From contig JBASDX010000001.1 of assembly GCA_049652385.1 (NCBI GenBank), positions 1 to 64,000 of the forward strand: DNA of 64,000 nt, given 5' to 3'. Below, in pieces: positions 33,154-41,216 of this stretch. Source of the DNA: DMER64 sp049652385 (lineage in GTDB: Bacteria > Bacteroidota > Bacteroidia > Bacteroidales > UBA932). The position numbers and the translations under genes were made by a program. The notes under the pieces are model-generated. The model was not told the origin of the DNA. It searched no databases and saw nothing but the letters and a program-made list of their open reading frames with translations. Positions within the stretch are counted from its first letter, which is position 1. Every line of letters starts with the position of its first letter.

Positions 33154-33790
33154 GTTTTAAGAAGTGAATAAGCGGAAAGTCTTTTATGGGTTCGTCAATA
33201 GAAGCGGCTTGTCCCTCGTCATTGAAGAGTGAAAATTGATGGGTTTTCTCTACCAAGAACTTAAATACATAATCTCTACGCTTCATCATAAAACCGTTGA
33301 CAGCGCTCCATTCTGAAAAAACGATGGGCTCTTTAGTCACCGGATTCGTAAAATCCAGGGCATCGCCCCAAAGAATATTTCTGTTTAACAAGAAACGAAT
33401 ACTTCGTTTGCATTCCTCTTTACAATTTTCTTTAAACAAAGCGTGGTACCGCTCGTTAAAAATGGTAAATAGGCGCTCTCTGCATTCCCGGGCGTTGTCT
33501 TCTAATATTTCTACTCCATAAATGCTAGATATAGCTAGGACAGCATAACGCTCCCAGTCAAATTGGTTTTTACTGTATTGCCGGTCAACCACACTGAGTT
33601 TCCTTTTGAGTATTTCTGCAAGAAAGTTGCCGTTTCCACAAGCAGGCTCTAAGAAGCGAGAGTCTATGCGTTCCGTTTCATGTTTTACCAAATCAAGCAT
33701 TGCATTTACTTCCCGCTCGTTAGTAAACACTTCTCCGTGGTCTGCAACCCTTTTTTTGGATTTTACTTGTTTGCTTGCTTGTTGTGTCAT
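33128..33790 (-). CDS. Small adenine methyltransferase-like protein with canonical SAM motif
   Basis: 220 residues. GEVFTNEREVNAMLDLVKHE precedes a canonical SAM-binding motif I (SRFLEPACGNGNFLAEIL) and YGVEILEDNARECRERL (motif II acidic residue). NILWGDALDF resembles motif III. No NPPY/F motif IV is visible, so on its own it lacks the catalytic loop. Its N-terminal half is paralogous to that of the adjacent 509-residue protein (EVFT-x(5-6)-V-x-x-MLDL). It is therefore probably one half of a two-polypeptide methyltransferase. Overlaps the next gene by up to 26 bases. Confidence 0.83.
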   Translation of the reverse strand: MTQQASKQVKSKKRVADHGEVFTNEREVNAMLDLVKHETERIDSRFLEPACGNGNFLAEILKRKLSVVDRQYSKNQFDWERYAVLAISSIYGVEILEDNARECRERLFTIFNERYHALFKENCKEECKRSIRFLLNRNILWGDALDFTNPVTKEPIVFSEWSAVNGFMMKRRDYVFKFLVEKTHQFSLFNDEGQAASIDEPIKDFPLIHFLKLGDDANKL

Positions 33791-33796
33791 TTCGCT

Positions 33797-35626
33797 TTAA
33801 TATTCACTAACATCCTCTTCCTCATTGATATAAATACCTTCCTCTTCGTTGCTTTTCTCACGAGCAATGGTTTTCCCCATGGCTTTTTCTATGCGTTGTA
33901 AAATACGCTCTTGCCTGTCTTTGAAAAAGCCATAAAAATCATCTTGATACAGAAAATCCGGATTGACTACATGAGTTTCTAATATTTCAATGAATTCATC
34001 ATCTGAAACATTTAATTTTTTCTTCAGACGATCCAGATATTTACTGGGTGCATCTCCGCTTACAAATCGATTAGTTCTACCCGACAAAGGTGTTTTATTG
34101 ATAATAGAGTCATAGGAACTTCGTGGAATAGCATTCTCCGCTTTTTCGCACCACGCAATAGGAAATATATGATGAATATCTATAGATTCTGAAAAATAAG
34201 TGCTGAAATCAATTTTTGTCCCAGAGAGCCAGTCACGGGTGTTGTTATCTAATAAGACGGCATAGACTCCTTTGTACGCAGCACTGTTTCTTGTTCTTAG
34301 TGTAAGTAATCGAGACGGAACAAAGTTCGCGTCAAAAATAGTTTTTGGTTCGGGCCCGTTATTACTTATCCAATCTATAACCTGTACAATATCGAGGGCA
34401 TATCTTGTTTCGTTGGCAGAACCATATAGTTCTCCAAAAACACCACACCAGAACCAACGCATAAGCTTATTCTTATTGCCGATATTGTCAATTTCATTTC
34501 CTAATTGTGAAAGAATAGCTGCCATGGGAACCAGTTGAGTCGTGTAAGGAACGTCTCTTGAGTGAAATATGTGGTTTTCAACAAGTATTTTGGATGCTTT
34601 GATAAAACCTTCTGCTACCTGCTCTTTATATTTCAAATAATCGGGAAGTTCCAGATTTAACATTTCCTTTCTCTTTGCGCTTACCGCAGGGAGATTTTCT
34701 TTTTGACCGCTAAGCTCATGATAGATTCTACTCCTGTAGGTGGAGACAAGAGTGACAGCCTGAATAAAATCCGTTTCACTGGTTTTGTCCAATACTTTGT
34801 ACGGTTTAAATTGTGTTTTGATATGTAACCAGTCTTCTTTTAAGTCAAATTCTTCAGAAGCAAAAGTGGCGGTAAGGAGCTCAAAGACGGTAAGTGATAC
34901 CCCACCGGTATTGACTTTTTCAAATACTTGACAAACAGCTTCTTTGGGGTTCTCCTTAGTCATTTGAATAACAGGCAGTGAATAATTGTTGAATCCTAGA
35001 ATAATTTTTTTGTGAAACTCATTCCAGAATTTGATTTTTTCTTTATCATAATCCCAATACTCAAAAAAAGCAGGAAACCACGTGTCGTATTCATCTACCA
35101 TGCTTACAGGGTACATGAGACTTTCAAATTCCTTTTCTTGTGTTGTGAGATCTAATACAATATCACGCCCGATATTCTCGGTAATTATTTTATTCTCGTT
35201 GATGGAAAAGATGGCTTCCTCAAGATCGGTTCCGGGGTCAAGGGCTTTTTGCATATCAATATAATACCATCTCTTGATTTCATATCCTTTGGCATTTTTG
35301 GTTGTTACAACCTTGTTTGATATGATAGCCTGATATAGAGAGGTAAGACGTTGTTGTCCATCAAGGATTAGCAATTCAGGTTTGCTGGAATTTGTTAATG
35401 GAGCACCTTCTACCATTTTTGTCTTGAAACGAACAGACTCATTTCCTGTTTCAAGTAACATCACGGCTCCAATAGGGAAGGATTTAGCAACACTTGCCAA
35501 TATGCCTTTTATTCGATTGTCATCCCAGACCCATCCTCTCTGAAAATCTGGCAGTTGAATTTTCCCTATATGTATGTTTTTTAGAATTTCATAAAGACTT
35601 GTCTTCTTTGAATCAAAAGTTTCCAT
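33797..35626 (-). CDS. DUF262/HNH (GmrSD-like) protein
   Basis: 609 residues, first gene of the restriction-like operon. Residues about 10-230 are a DUF262 (ParB-like NTPase-related) domain: IQLPDFQRGWVWDDNRIKGILASV and the signature LLILDGQQRLTSLYQAI. Residues about 470-545 contain SIDIHHIFPIAWCEK and NKTPLSGRTNRFVSG, a DUF1524/HNH-type nuclease site. GmrSD proteins with both domains restrict modified phage DNA; here the protein sits with two methyltransferases, which is a different context. It ends 6 bases before the small methyltransferase gene. Confidence 0.88.
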   Translation of the reverse strand: METFDSKKTSLYEILKNIHIGKIQLPDFQRGWVWDDNRIKGILASVAKSFPIGAVMLLETGNESVRFKTKMVEGAPLTNSSKPELLILDGQQRLTSLYQAIISNKVVTTKNAKGYEIKRWYYIDMQKALDPGTDLEEAIFSINENKIITENIGRDIVLDLTTQEKEFESLMYPVSMVDEYDTWFPAFFEYWDYDKEKIKFWNEFHKKIILGFNNYSLPVIQMTKENPKEAVCQVFEKVNTGGVSLTVFELLTATFASEEFDLKEDWLHIKTQFKPYKVLDKTSETDFIQAVTLVSTYRSRIYHELSGQKENLPAVSAKRKEMLNLELPDYLKYKEQVAEGFIKASKILVENHIFHSRDVPYTTQLVPMAAILSQLGNEIDNIGNKNKLMRWFWCGVFGELYGSANETRYALDIVQVIDWISNNGPEPKTIFDANFVPSRLLTLRTRNSAAYKGVYAVLLDNNTRDWLSGTKIDFSTYFSESIDIHHIFPIAWCEKAENAIPRSSYDSIINKTPLSGRTNRFVSGDAPSKYLDRLKKKLNVSDDEFIEILETHVVNPDFLYQDDFYGFFKDRQERILQRIEKAMGKTIAREKSNEEEGIYINEEEDVSEY

Positions 35627-35935
35627 AATAGAATATTCGATAATTGATTTAAGTATTAGTTGTCCTTGAGCCGAAGCTGTTTATTTTCGGGTTTACTAGA
35701 TATATTCAAATTTATGAAAAAACCCTCTGAGCACAAAAACCACTAATCCCCAAATAGTTTTATCAGAAGATATTTCTTGAAGGCTCAAGCGCGATGGAGT
35801 ATCATTTAAATTTTGGCTTTTCAAAAAGCATGGAAGCACCGTCAAGTAGACACCCTAATATAATCAATACTATCAGCAACATAATAGACAGTTATTAATA
35901 GGTTGGTAATTACGCCACTTAAAATAAAAAAGCCC
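35627..35935. other. Intergenic upstream region of the restriction-like operon
   Basis: About 300 bp of AT-rich sequence that should hold the operon promoter. I see no convincing gene or box pair. A 26-codon hydrophobic frame on the minus strand is present but cannot be supported. Confidence 0.4.
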
Positions 35936-36150
35936 TACGTCAAAACATGACGTAGGCATATTTATGCAACGCATAAAAGCGTTAAACGACAGTGACACAG
36001 CAGCTTGTAAGAAATGGTCCTGCGGGGTACGACTTCTCATAATTAGCAGTAAATCAGCAAAATGAGCACTTTATGCGACGCATGAAAAGCTGTCGGTAAC
36101 AAAAAAGCGGAAGCCTCTGCCCGTTCCCTTTGCTTCCGCGTTTTGTTATG
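35936..36150. repeat. Repeat family R, full copy, with terminator hairpin
   Basis: From left: palindrome CCTACGTCA-aaaca-TGACGTAGG, then TATTTATGCAACGCATAAA, then about 110 bp also found at 39259-39400. Then come ACTTTATGCGACGCATGAAA and a strong hairpin (TAACAAAAAAGCGGAAGC 36097-36114 / GCTTCCGCGTTTTGTTA 36132-36148) also found at 38489-38539. On the minus strand the stem ends in six T and lies 40 bp after the DUF2075 stop, so it can serve as that gene's terminator. Confidence 0.75.
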
Positions 36151-36188
36151 GTAGCGCCTAATTAAAAAATTGATCAGACACTAAAGTT

Positions 36189-38165
36189 TTAAAGTACAGG
36201 AATCCCTATTTCTTTCAAATACAGGAACGTAGGGTCGTAAAATGTAGACTGTCGGGTGAGGTCATTTTCGCTTCCTTTGGGTACGACTATTACCATTCCT
36301 TGGCGTGCCCTTGTTAGAAGAACACGGTAAGCATTTATTAAATAGCTTATTCTTTCTGGTTTTCGAATTCGTTGCCATTTGGTACCCACAAATGAGAATG
36401 TTTCCCAACCAGTTTCTTCATATCTTAAATCCCCATCCCACGTAACGCATGCCCAATCAAGTTCCAAACCTTGGATTTGAAATTCTGTGGCTACGTCTTC
36501 AAGAAAATATGAAGAGCGGACATCATCTTTACCATTTAAAAACCAATGTACCGGATTTATTGGAGTCCTTACATCAATGGCATGTGGTTTCAATCTTTGG
36601 GCCTGAGAAGATACAATTAAGCCATATCGCTCACTGCCTCTAGCTTTTCTTTTCAACCAATCTTTAGCCTTAGATAAATCGCGTGTAATGACAATTGGGT
36701 AGTTGTCTTTTATTAATTCATACATCTCTTTTGCTTTTTCTTTTTCCATATCAAGCAAATACTTCACAAATGAAGAAAGGTTTTCAGCTCTAAATGATCG
36801 CATTGATACGTTGAGATGTAAATCTACGTTTTGATAGACTTTGGTTATCTGTTGTAACTCTTTTACGGCTTCTTCTGCATCATATTCTGATTCAATCAGG
36901 TTGGGAGAAATATAAACGTTCCAGTGTGGGAATTCATTTTTGATTGCCTTCAACCATTCAGAAATCCCAGCCTCACCGGTATTAATTTCTTGTCCACCAC
37001 CTACTAGGCAAACAATTACAGCCCAATCTTCATGACGATTTAGACATGATATAAGAAACTCGGGTTCAGAGTAATCAAAATTGGGTTGATTCTTTTTTGA
37101 CTTCATAAACTTAACAGTCTGTTCTTTATTCCATGCTCTTTGAGCTTCATCAAAAATGGCAACATGATCGTATGGTGGTTTTTGATCAACTAAGTAGGCG
37201 TCTCTGTAATGGTGTATATTTTGGATAAATGTTTTAACACTGGATTTTATTTGTCCTTTAGTAAGTCTCGTATCTGAATCTGCCTGGTTTTTTAGTCTAT
37301 CTCTAGTTAATGCTTCTTGCAAAACAGCCACAAGTGGCCCGTTACCCGACAAATAAACACTCATTGTGTTACCGACTTCATCTTGTCGTGTTGTAGCGAT
37401 TTTTAATCCAACTAATGTTTTTCCTGCACCAGGAACGCCTGTAACAAAACAAATGATTTTTGAGTGTTCCGATTTGGCCTTTTCTATGATATCAGATATG
37501 ACTGAGGTAGTCTTTGTTAAGTTAATGGCGCCGGCATCAGACCTTGTGATATTAGCTACTGAATGGTTCTGATATAATGCTATTGCTGCTTCAACGATTG
37601 TTGGAGTAGGAGAGTAACTACCATAAGCAAACTCTTCTGAATTAATTCTATTCTCATCAAAAAAGAAGGTTAAAGCATTATTAATAACCTCAATAAGACC
37701 AGATTTGTTAATCTTTAAAGGTTCTAATAGGTTGTCATTATGGGGAGTAGTAATTAGATTGATATACGAATGAGAAGCATCCGTAGCCAGCAAAATAGGG
37801 ACAATCAAGGCTTTGTGACTGGGTTCATGAAAATATTTAAGGTCCAATGCGTAATCATATACCTGTTCTATATCTGCTCTTAGATAATTTTTCTCTCCGA
37901 CTTTGAATTCAATTAAAAAAACAACCCCTTCAATCAATAAAAGGACATCTACACGTTTACCCATACGCGGAATCGAAAACTCAAAAAAGATAGTTCCTTC
38001 ATAGGAATTAAGAGCTTTTTTTAAGAACTCAATTTCATATTCCCAGGCACTGTTTTGTTTAAATAAGGTATCAAAGGTGTTGTTTCGTGTAATCTCTCCA
38101 ATAATATCACTTGTGGTTTTTGAAAGAAAGGAAGATATGCTGTCTTTGTAATAATAATTACGCAT
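36189..38165 (-). CDS. PD-(D/E)XK nuclease fused to DUF2075 helicase
   Basis: 658 residues. The N-terminal ~180 residues contain KRVDVLLLIEGVVFLIEFKVGE, which fits a PD-(D/E)XK core (D, then E-x-K). From about residue 230 a DUF2075 superfamily 1-like NTPase follows: Walker A FVTGVPGAGKTLVGL, Walker B HVAIFDEAQRAW, VCLVGGGQEI, LNVSMRSFRAE and AYRVLLTRARQGMVIVVP. Such single-gene nuclease-helicases are frequent in phage-defence islands; the antiphage role is inference. It is bracketed by R-family repeats (35936-36150 and 38395-38545), which sets it apart as a separate cassette. Confidence 0.87.
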   Translation of the reverse strand: MRNYYYKDSISSFLSKTTSDIIGEITRNNTFDTLFKQNSAWEYEIEFLKKALNSYEGTIFFEFSIPRMGKRVDVLLLIEGVVFLIEFKVGEKNYLRADIEQVYDYALDLKYFHEPSHKALIVPILLATDASHSYINLITTPHNDNLLEPLKINKSGLIEVINNALTFFFDENRINSEEFAYGSYSPTPTIVEAAIALYQNHSVANITRSDAGAINLTKTTSVISDIIEKAKSEHSKIICFVTGVPGAGKTLVGLKIATTRQDEVGNTMSVYLSGNGPLVAVLQEALTRDRLKNQADSDTRLTKGQIKSSVKTFIQNIHHYRDAYLVDQKPPYDHVAIFDEAQRAWNKEQTVKFMKSKKNQPNFDYSEPEFLISCLNRHEDWAVIVCLVGGGQEINTGEAGISEWLKAIKNEFPHWNVYISPNLIESEYDAEEAVKELQQITKVYQNVDLHLNVSMRSFRAENLSSFVKYLLDMEKEKAKEMYELIKDNYPIVITRDLSKAKDWLKRKARGSERYGLIVSSQAQRLKPHAIDVRTPINPVHWFLNGKDDVRSSYFLEDVATEFQIQGLELDWACVTWDGDLRYEETGWETFSFVGTKWQRIRKPERISYLINAYRVLLTRARQGMVIVVPKGSENDLTRQSTFYDPTFLYLKEIGIPVL

Positions 38166-38394
38166 GAATTAATACTATTTATGATCAGATATTATTCTGA
38201 TATTTTGCATATTTATTTCAAAGTTACGTCAAAACGTGGCGTTTTAATAAAGATGATTCGTGCTGTTTTGAAGTGTTTTGCATAGGGGCGGCTTTAAACA
38301 TAGATTTAAGGAAGTATAACAAAGATAAAATATTATTGTTGAGGTTCATAAGTACCACAAAAAACAAAAAATTGTTCTTTGAGAAGATACAGCT
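38166..38394. other. Gene-free promoter region of the DUF2075 gene
   Basis: About 230 bp, AT-rich, with TTACGTCAAAACGTGGCGTTT at 38224, an imperfect version of the ACGTCA-x-TGACGT palindrome seen at 35936. I see no gene. Confidence 0.4.
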
Positions 38395-38545
38395 TTTTAC
38401 AAAACACGGTCCCGCAGGTCGCAATTTTTTTTACTGGAAGTGTGTCAAGGAGATGAGCATTCTATGCGATGCATGGTAATGTTGCCTGTAACAAAACGCG
38501 GAAGCCTCGATACGTTCCACTTGCTTCCGCGTTTTGTTATTGCAA
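38395..38545. repeat. Repeat family R, right-hand part
   Basis: Matches the right 140 bp of the copy at 35936-36150: ACGGTCCCGCAGGTCG, GAGATGAGCATTCTATGCGATGCAT and the hairpin with a 17-bp perfect stem (TAACAAAACGCGGAAGC 38489-38505 / GCTTCCGCGTTTTGTTA 38523-38539). It lies just downstream of the lipoprotein gene on the minus strand and can be its terminator. Confidence 0.75.
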
Positions 38546-38575
38546 CTCCTATAAAGTAAATAAAGATGATTTAGA

Positions 38576-39037
38576 TTATTTGGTAAATGTAATCCACTCA
38601 GCGTCATCTTCGTCCTTCAGTCTGATTTTGAATGAATTGTCTGAAAGAACACGAATGTCTAAAGCTACGTCCAGCGGTATTTCTCCTATTGTTAATAAAG
38701 TAAGTGTATTACCATCTTTAGAGACGAAAAAATAGCAATCAATAAAAGCATCTAAATAACCGTCATCATATTCGTCAAAAACAACAGGAAGTCTTAATTT
38801 GCCATGTACTAACACAGTTACAATATCAACAAAAGTTGCTTCTTTTGGCGGGTTGTACTTTTCAAGAAAAATGAGTTGAACATTTTCTTCTTCAACATTT
38901 GCCTGGAATGTTCCATTTAATACACGTAAAACATCTATTTGAGCTTGCGTGAAATGTTCTGGACTCATAGCATCTTGCGGAACACAGGCAATCATCCATA
39001 ATGCTAGCCCGGTAAGGAATAAGATAGATTTTCTCAT
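38576..39037 (-). CDS. Small lipoprotein of unknown function
   Basis: 153 residues. A lipoprotein signal (RKSILFLTGLALWMIAC, Cys 18) precedes an acidic beta-rich domain (VFDEYDDGYLDAFIDCYFFV, LKDEDDAEWITF). I do not recognise the family. It is flanked by an R repeat on its 3' side and a 93-bp inverted-repeat element about 100 bp upstream of its start. Confidence 0.7.
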   Translation of the reverse strand: MRKSILFLTGLALWMIACVPQDAMSPEHFTQAQIDVLRVLNGTFQANVEEENVQLIFLEKYNPPKEATFVDIVTVLVHGKLRLPVVFDEYDDGYLDAFIDCYFFVSKDGNTLTLLTIGEIPLDVALDIRVLSDNSFKIRLKDEDDAEWITFTK

Positions 39038-39141
39038 AATTACAATTTTAAGGTTAAAGAATAATTGTTTTCTACAAAGAAAACCGCTCTCTACGTCAAA
39101 TCATGTCGTTCTCTTCAGAAGGAATCCATTTTTGTAAAACA

Positions 39142-39234
39142 AGGTGGTAAGTAATAAATTTGTTGCTGAAAGCTGTAAATGCCAGGTAATCTGCCAAATG
39201 TGCATGTGTTGGAGTTATGTATTACTTACCACCT
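39142..39234. repeat. 93-bp inverted-repeat element, single copy
   Basis: Same family as at 4656, here with perfect 15-bp ends (AAGGTGGTAAGTAAT at 39141-39155 / ATTACTTACCACCTT at 39221-39235). Two bp longer inside than the others. Followed after 24 bp by an R-family repeat. Confidence 0.85.
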
Positions 39235-39258
39235 TGTGCAGTTTTTTAATGAAAACGG

Positions 39259-39400
39259 CCTATTTATGCAACGCATAAAAGCGTTAAATGGCGGTAATAC
39301 AGCAGTTTGTGAGAAACGGTCCCCAAGGGGATGACTTTTCATAATTGGCAGAGAGCCAAGAAGATAAGCGAATTACGCAACGCATAAAAGTTGTTCGCCT
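39259..39400. repeat. Repeat family R, left-hand part
   Basis: About 140 bp aligned with 35959-36099: TATTTATGCAACGCATAAAA, GCGTTAAA, ACAGCAG..TTGTGAGAAA, GGTCC, CTTTTCATAATTGGCAG, ending with a second TACGCAACGCATAAAAG. No GGAAGC hairpin follows. It abuts the stop codon of the HAD gene. Confidence 0.7.
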
Positions 39401-40091
39401 ATAGCAAATACTCCAGAATATCACTGATGCAATCCAGCTCCAGAAAGCGCTCGCTTTGTGAGGTATAGGGGATTTCTTCGTGGGCCCAGGTGACATGGTG
39501 AGGGATGTGGGCGGCGTAGGCGCCGAGTTCCAGGACGGGTACGATGTCCGATCGCATGGAGTTGCCAATCATCAGAAAGTTGTCTGCCGGGCAATCCAGG
39601 TGGTGCAGCAGTTTGGTGTACTCGGTACGGGTCTTGTCGCTCATGATTTCAATGTGGTGGAAATACCGCTCCAGTCCGGATTTTCTTAACTTCCGTTCCT
39701 GATCCAGCAGGTCGCCTTTGGTGGCTACGACCAGACGGTAGCGTCCGTTCAGCCGTTCCAGGGTTTCAACAACACCCGGTAACAGTTCAATGGGTTTTTG
39801 CAACATGTCCCTGCCCATATTCAGGATATCTTGTACCCGTGCAGCTGGCAAAGTGTTGTCAGAGATGCGGATGGCTGTATCTATCATGCTCAACACAAAC
39901 GCTTTCACGCCGTATCCGTACCATTCCAGATCTTCTACGATTGTTTTATCCAGCTCTTTTTGTACTTCTTCTACCGGCATGTAGGCACTCAGCATGGCAC
40001 ACAATTTTTTGCTTGACTCACGGAAAAACAGCTCGTTCACCCATAAGGTATCGTCTGCATCGAACGCTATGGTTTTGATCTTTTCTTTCAT
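39399..40091 (-). CDS. HAD-superfamily hydrolase
   Basis: A 230-residue haloacid dehalogenase-like phosphatase. Motif I is IAFDADDTLW with nucleophile Asp and acid Asp two later. Motif II is VVATKGD, and motif III/IV is NFLMIGNSMRSDIVPVLELGA. The helical cap (residues about 18-100) puts it in subfamily I. Substrate not predictable. Its stop touches an R-family repeat. Confidence 0.9.
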   Translation of the reverse strand: MKEKIKTIAFDADDTLWVNELFFRESSKKLCAMLSAYMPVEEVQKELDKTIVEDLEWYGYGVKAFVLSMIDTAIRISDNTLPAARVQDILNMGRDMLQKPIELLPGVVETLERLNGRYRLVVATKGDLLDQERKLRKSGLERYFHHIEIMSDKTRTEYTKLLHHLDCPADNFLMIGNSMRSDIVPVLELGAYAAHIPHHVTWAHEEIPYTSQSERFLELDCISDILEYLL

Positions 40092-40155
40092 TTGGCTGCA
40101 AAGATAGGAAGATCATATGCCATAAAACAAAAAAGAATTTTAAAATTTGTAAAAA

Positions 40156-40173
40156 TGTACATATATTTGTACA
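40156..40173 (+). promoter_or_regulatory. Paired TGTACA hexamers, yefM-yoeB-type operator
   Basis: TGTACA at 40156-40161 and again at 40168-40173, 12 bp centre to centre. Established knowledge: E. coli YefM binds paired palindromes with TGTACA cores spaced 12 bp. A TATATTTG (TAnnTTTG) word lies across them at 40162-40169. Confidence 0.75.
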
Positions 40174-40211
40174 ATTATATGTGCAAACAATTTGGTTAAG
40201 TAGGAGTGAAT

Positions 40212-40466
40212 ATGTTAACAACAACACTATCAGACTTCAGAAAAGATATGAAGTCATATTTTGATAAAGTAACAATGAATAGTGACACCTTGATTATCAA
40301 CAGAGGTAAGGATACAGGTGTGGTAATCATCTCTTTGGAAGAATATAATGCTTTACAAGCAACTCAGCATGAATTGTCATCAAAGCTTAATGAGCAGAGG
40401 TTAGACGCAGCCATAGAAAAATTGAGGAGTGGAAAATCGTTTTCAAAAGAAATTAACACCGAATGA
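40212..40466 (+). CDS. yefM: Phd/YefM-family antitoxin
   Basis: From the ATG at 40212 it is 84 residues; a GTG at 40206 would add two. The N-terminal Phd/YefM DNA-binding fold is clear: TTTLSDFRKDMKSYFDKV, TLIINRGKDTGVVIISLEEYNAL. The tail EKLRSGKSFSKEINTE would bind the toxin. Its ATGA stop overlaps the toxin start by 4 bases. The upstream paired TGTACA sites support autorepression. Confidence 0.92.
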   Translation: MLTTTLSDFRKDMKSYFDKVTMNSDTLIINRGKDTGVVIISLEEYNALQATQHELSSKLNEQRLDAAIEKLRSGKSFSKEINTE

Positions 40467-40720
40467 GATATATTTTTGTTGACGAGTCGTGGGAAGACTA
40501 TTTGTATTGGCAAGAGACAGACAAAAAAATCTTGGAAAAGATTAACAAGCTTTTAAAAGATATTGCTAGAAATCCGTATAATGGAATTGGGAAACCGGAG
40601 CCATTAAAGTTTAAATATCAAGGTTTTTGGTCTAGAAGAATTTCGCGTGAACATAGGCTTATCTATCAAGTGAAAGATAACGACATACTTATAGCTAAGT
40701 GTAGATTTCATTATGATTGA
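40463..40720 (+). CDS. yoeB: YoeB/Txe-family mRNA interferase toxin
   Basis: An 85-residue ribosome-dependent mRNA endonuclease of the YoeB group: FVDESWEDYLYWQETDKKILEKINKLLKDI, GIGKPEPLKF, WSRRISREHRLIYQV and the C-terminal KCRFHYD. Glu, Arg, His and the terminal Tyr of the known active site are all present. Coupled to the antitoxin by a 4-base overlap. Confidence 0.94.
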   Translation: MRYIFVDESWEDYLYWQETDKKILEKINKLLKDIARNPYNGIGKPEPLKFKYQGFWSRRISREHRLIYQVKDNDILIAKCRFHYD

Positions 40721-40768
40721 GACAGCCGGCCGCTCTGTCGATAGCAGCAAGCCGGGCTTCTTGTTCCC

Positions 40769-40987
40769 AGGTAGTGAGTAGTGTAAAAACGCCAAACGCC
40801 GCAACGTTGTGTATATCTGCGCGTTAGCGCTCCGTTTAAAAAATGGTCACTCACTACCCAGCCAAGAAAATACCGAAAACTGGCCTTTTTGCTTCTAGGT
40901 AGTGAGTTCAACAAAACAGGAAAAGAGGGTAAGCGATTGAATGCCAGGATAGTAGGAGGGCAAACGAAAAAACGCTACTCACTACCC
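40769..40987. repeat. Composite of two 91-bp inverted-repeat elements
   Basis: Elements 40769-40859 and 40897-40987, each 91 bp, with AGGTAGTGAGT left and ACTCACTACCC right ends, and a 37-bp linker. Total 219 bp, the same geometry as 4656-4874 although the interior sequence differs. Both linkers contain a GGCC followed by T-rich sequence. Confidence 0.85.
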
Positions 40988-41216
40988 AGCCAACTACCAT
41001 GACGTTGCGGGCATATAACAGGACGCTTTTGCTAGCTACGTCATTGCAGGCAGTCAACCTGCAAAACGTAGCCGGAATTGCAACAAACGAGCGGAAGCCT
41101 CGGCAAAACTCCCCGGATTCTGCGCTTTGTTGCAGAAACGGCAATGACACAAGGTGCAGAGTACTAGGTAATGAGCGGTGTGCCAGCTTGATGCTGGCAC
41201 ATTAACATAAGTCTTG
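40988..41216. repeat. Nested palindromes and a lone element end
   Basis: GCTACGT ... ACGTAGC arms (41034-41072) enclose TTGCAGG/CCTGCAA. Then TTGCAACAAA ... TTTGTTGCA encloses a GCGGAAGCCTC word shared with family R. AGGTAATGAGC at about 41166 resembles a left element end without a partner. A TGCCAGC/GCTGGCA hairpin follows. No gene is seen. Confidence 0.5.

Noticed and set aside
35820..35905. 26-codon hydrophobic frame on the minus strand (MLLIVLIILGCLLDGAS...)
   Set aside because: Resembles a transporter helix by composition, but it is too short and has no support.
28017..38165. Prophage or integrative element hypothesis for the defence island
   Set aside because: No integrase, capsid, relaxase or att-like direct repeat is visible in or around the island; the only phage-type gene is the BRO-N remnant.
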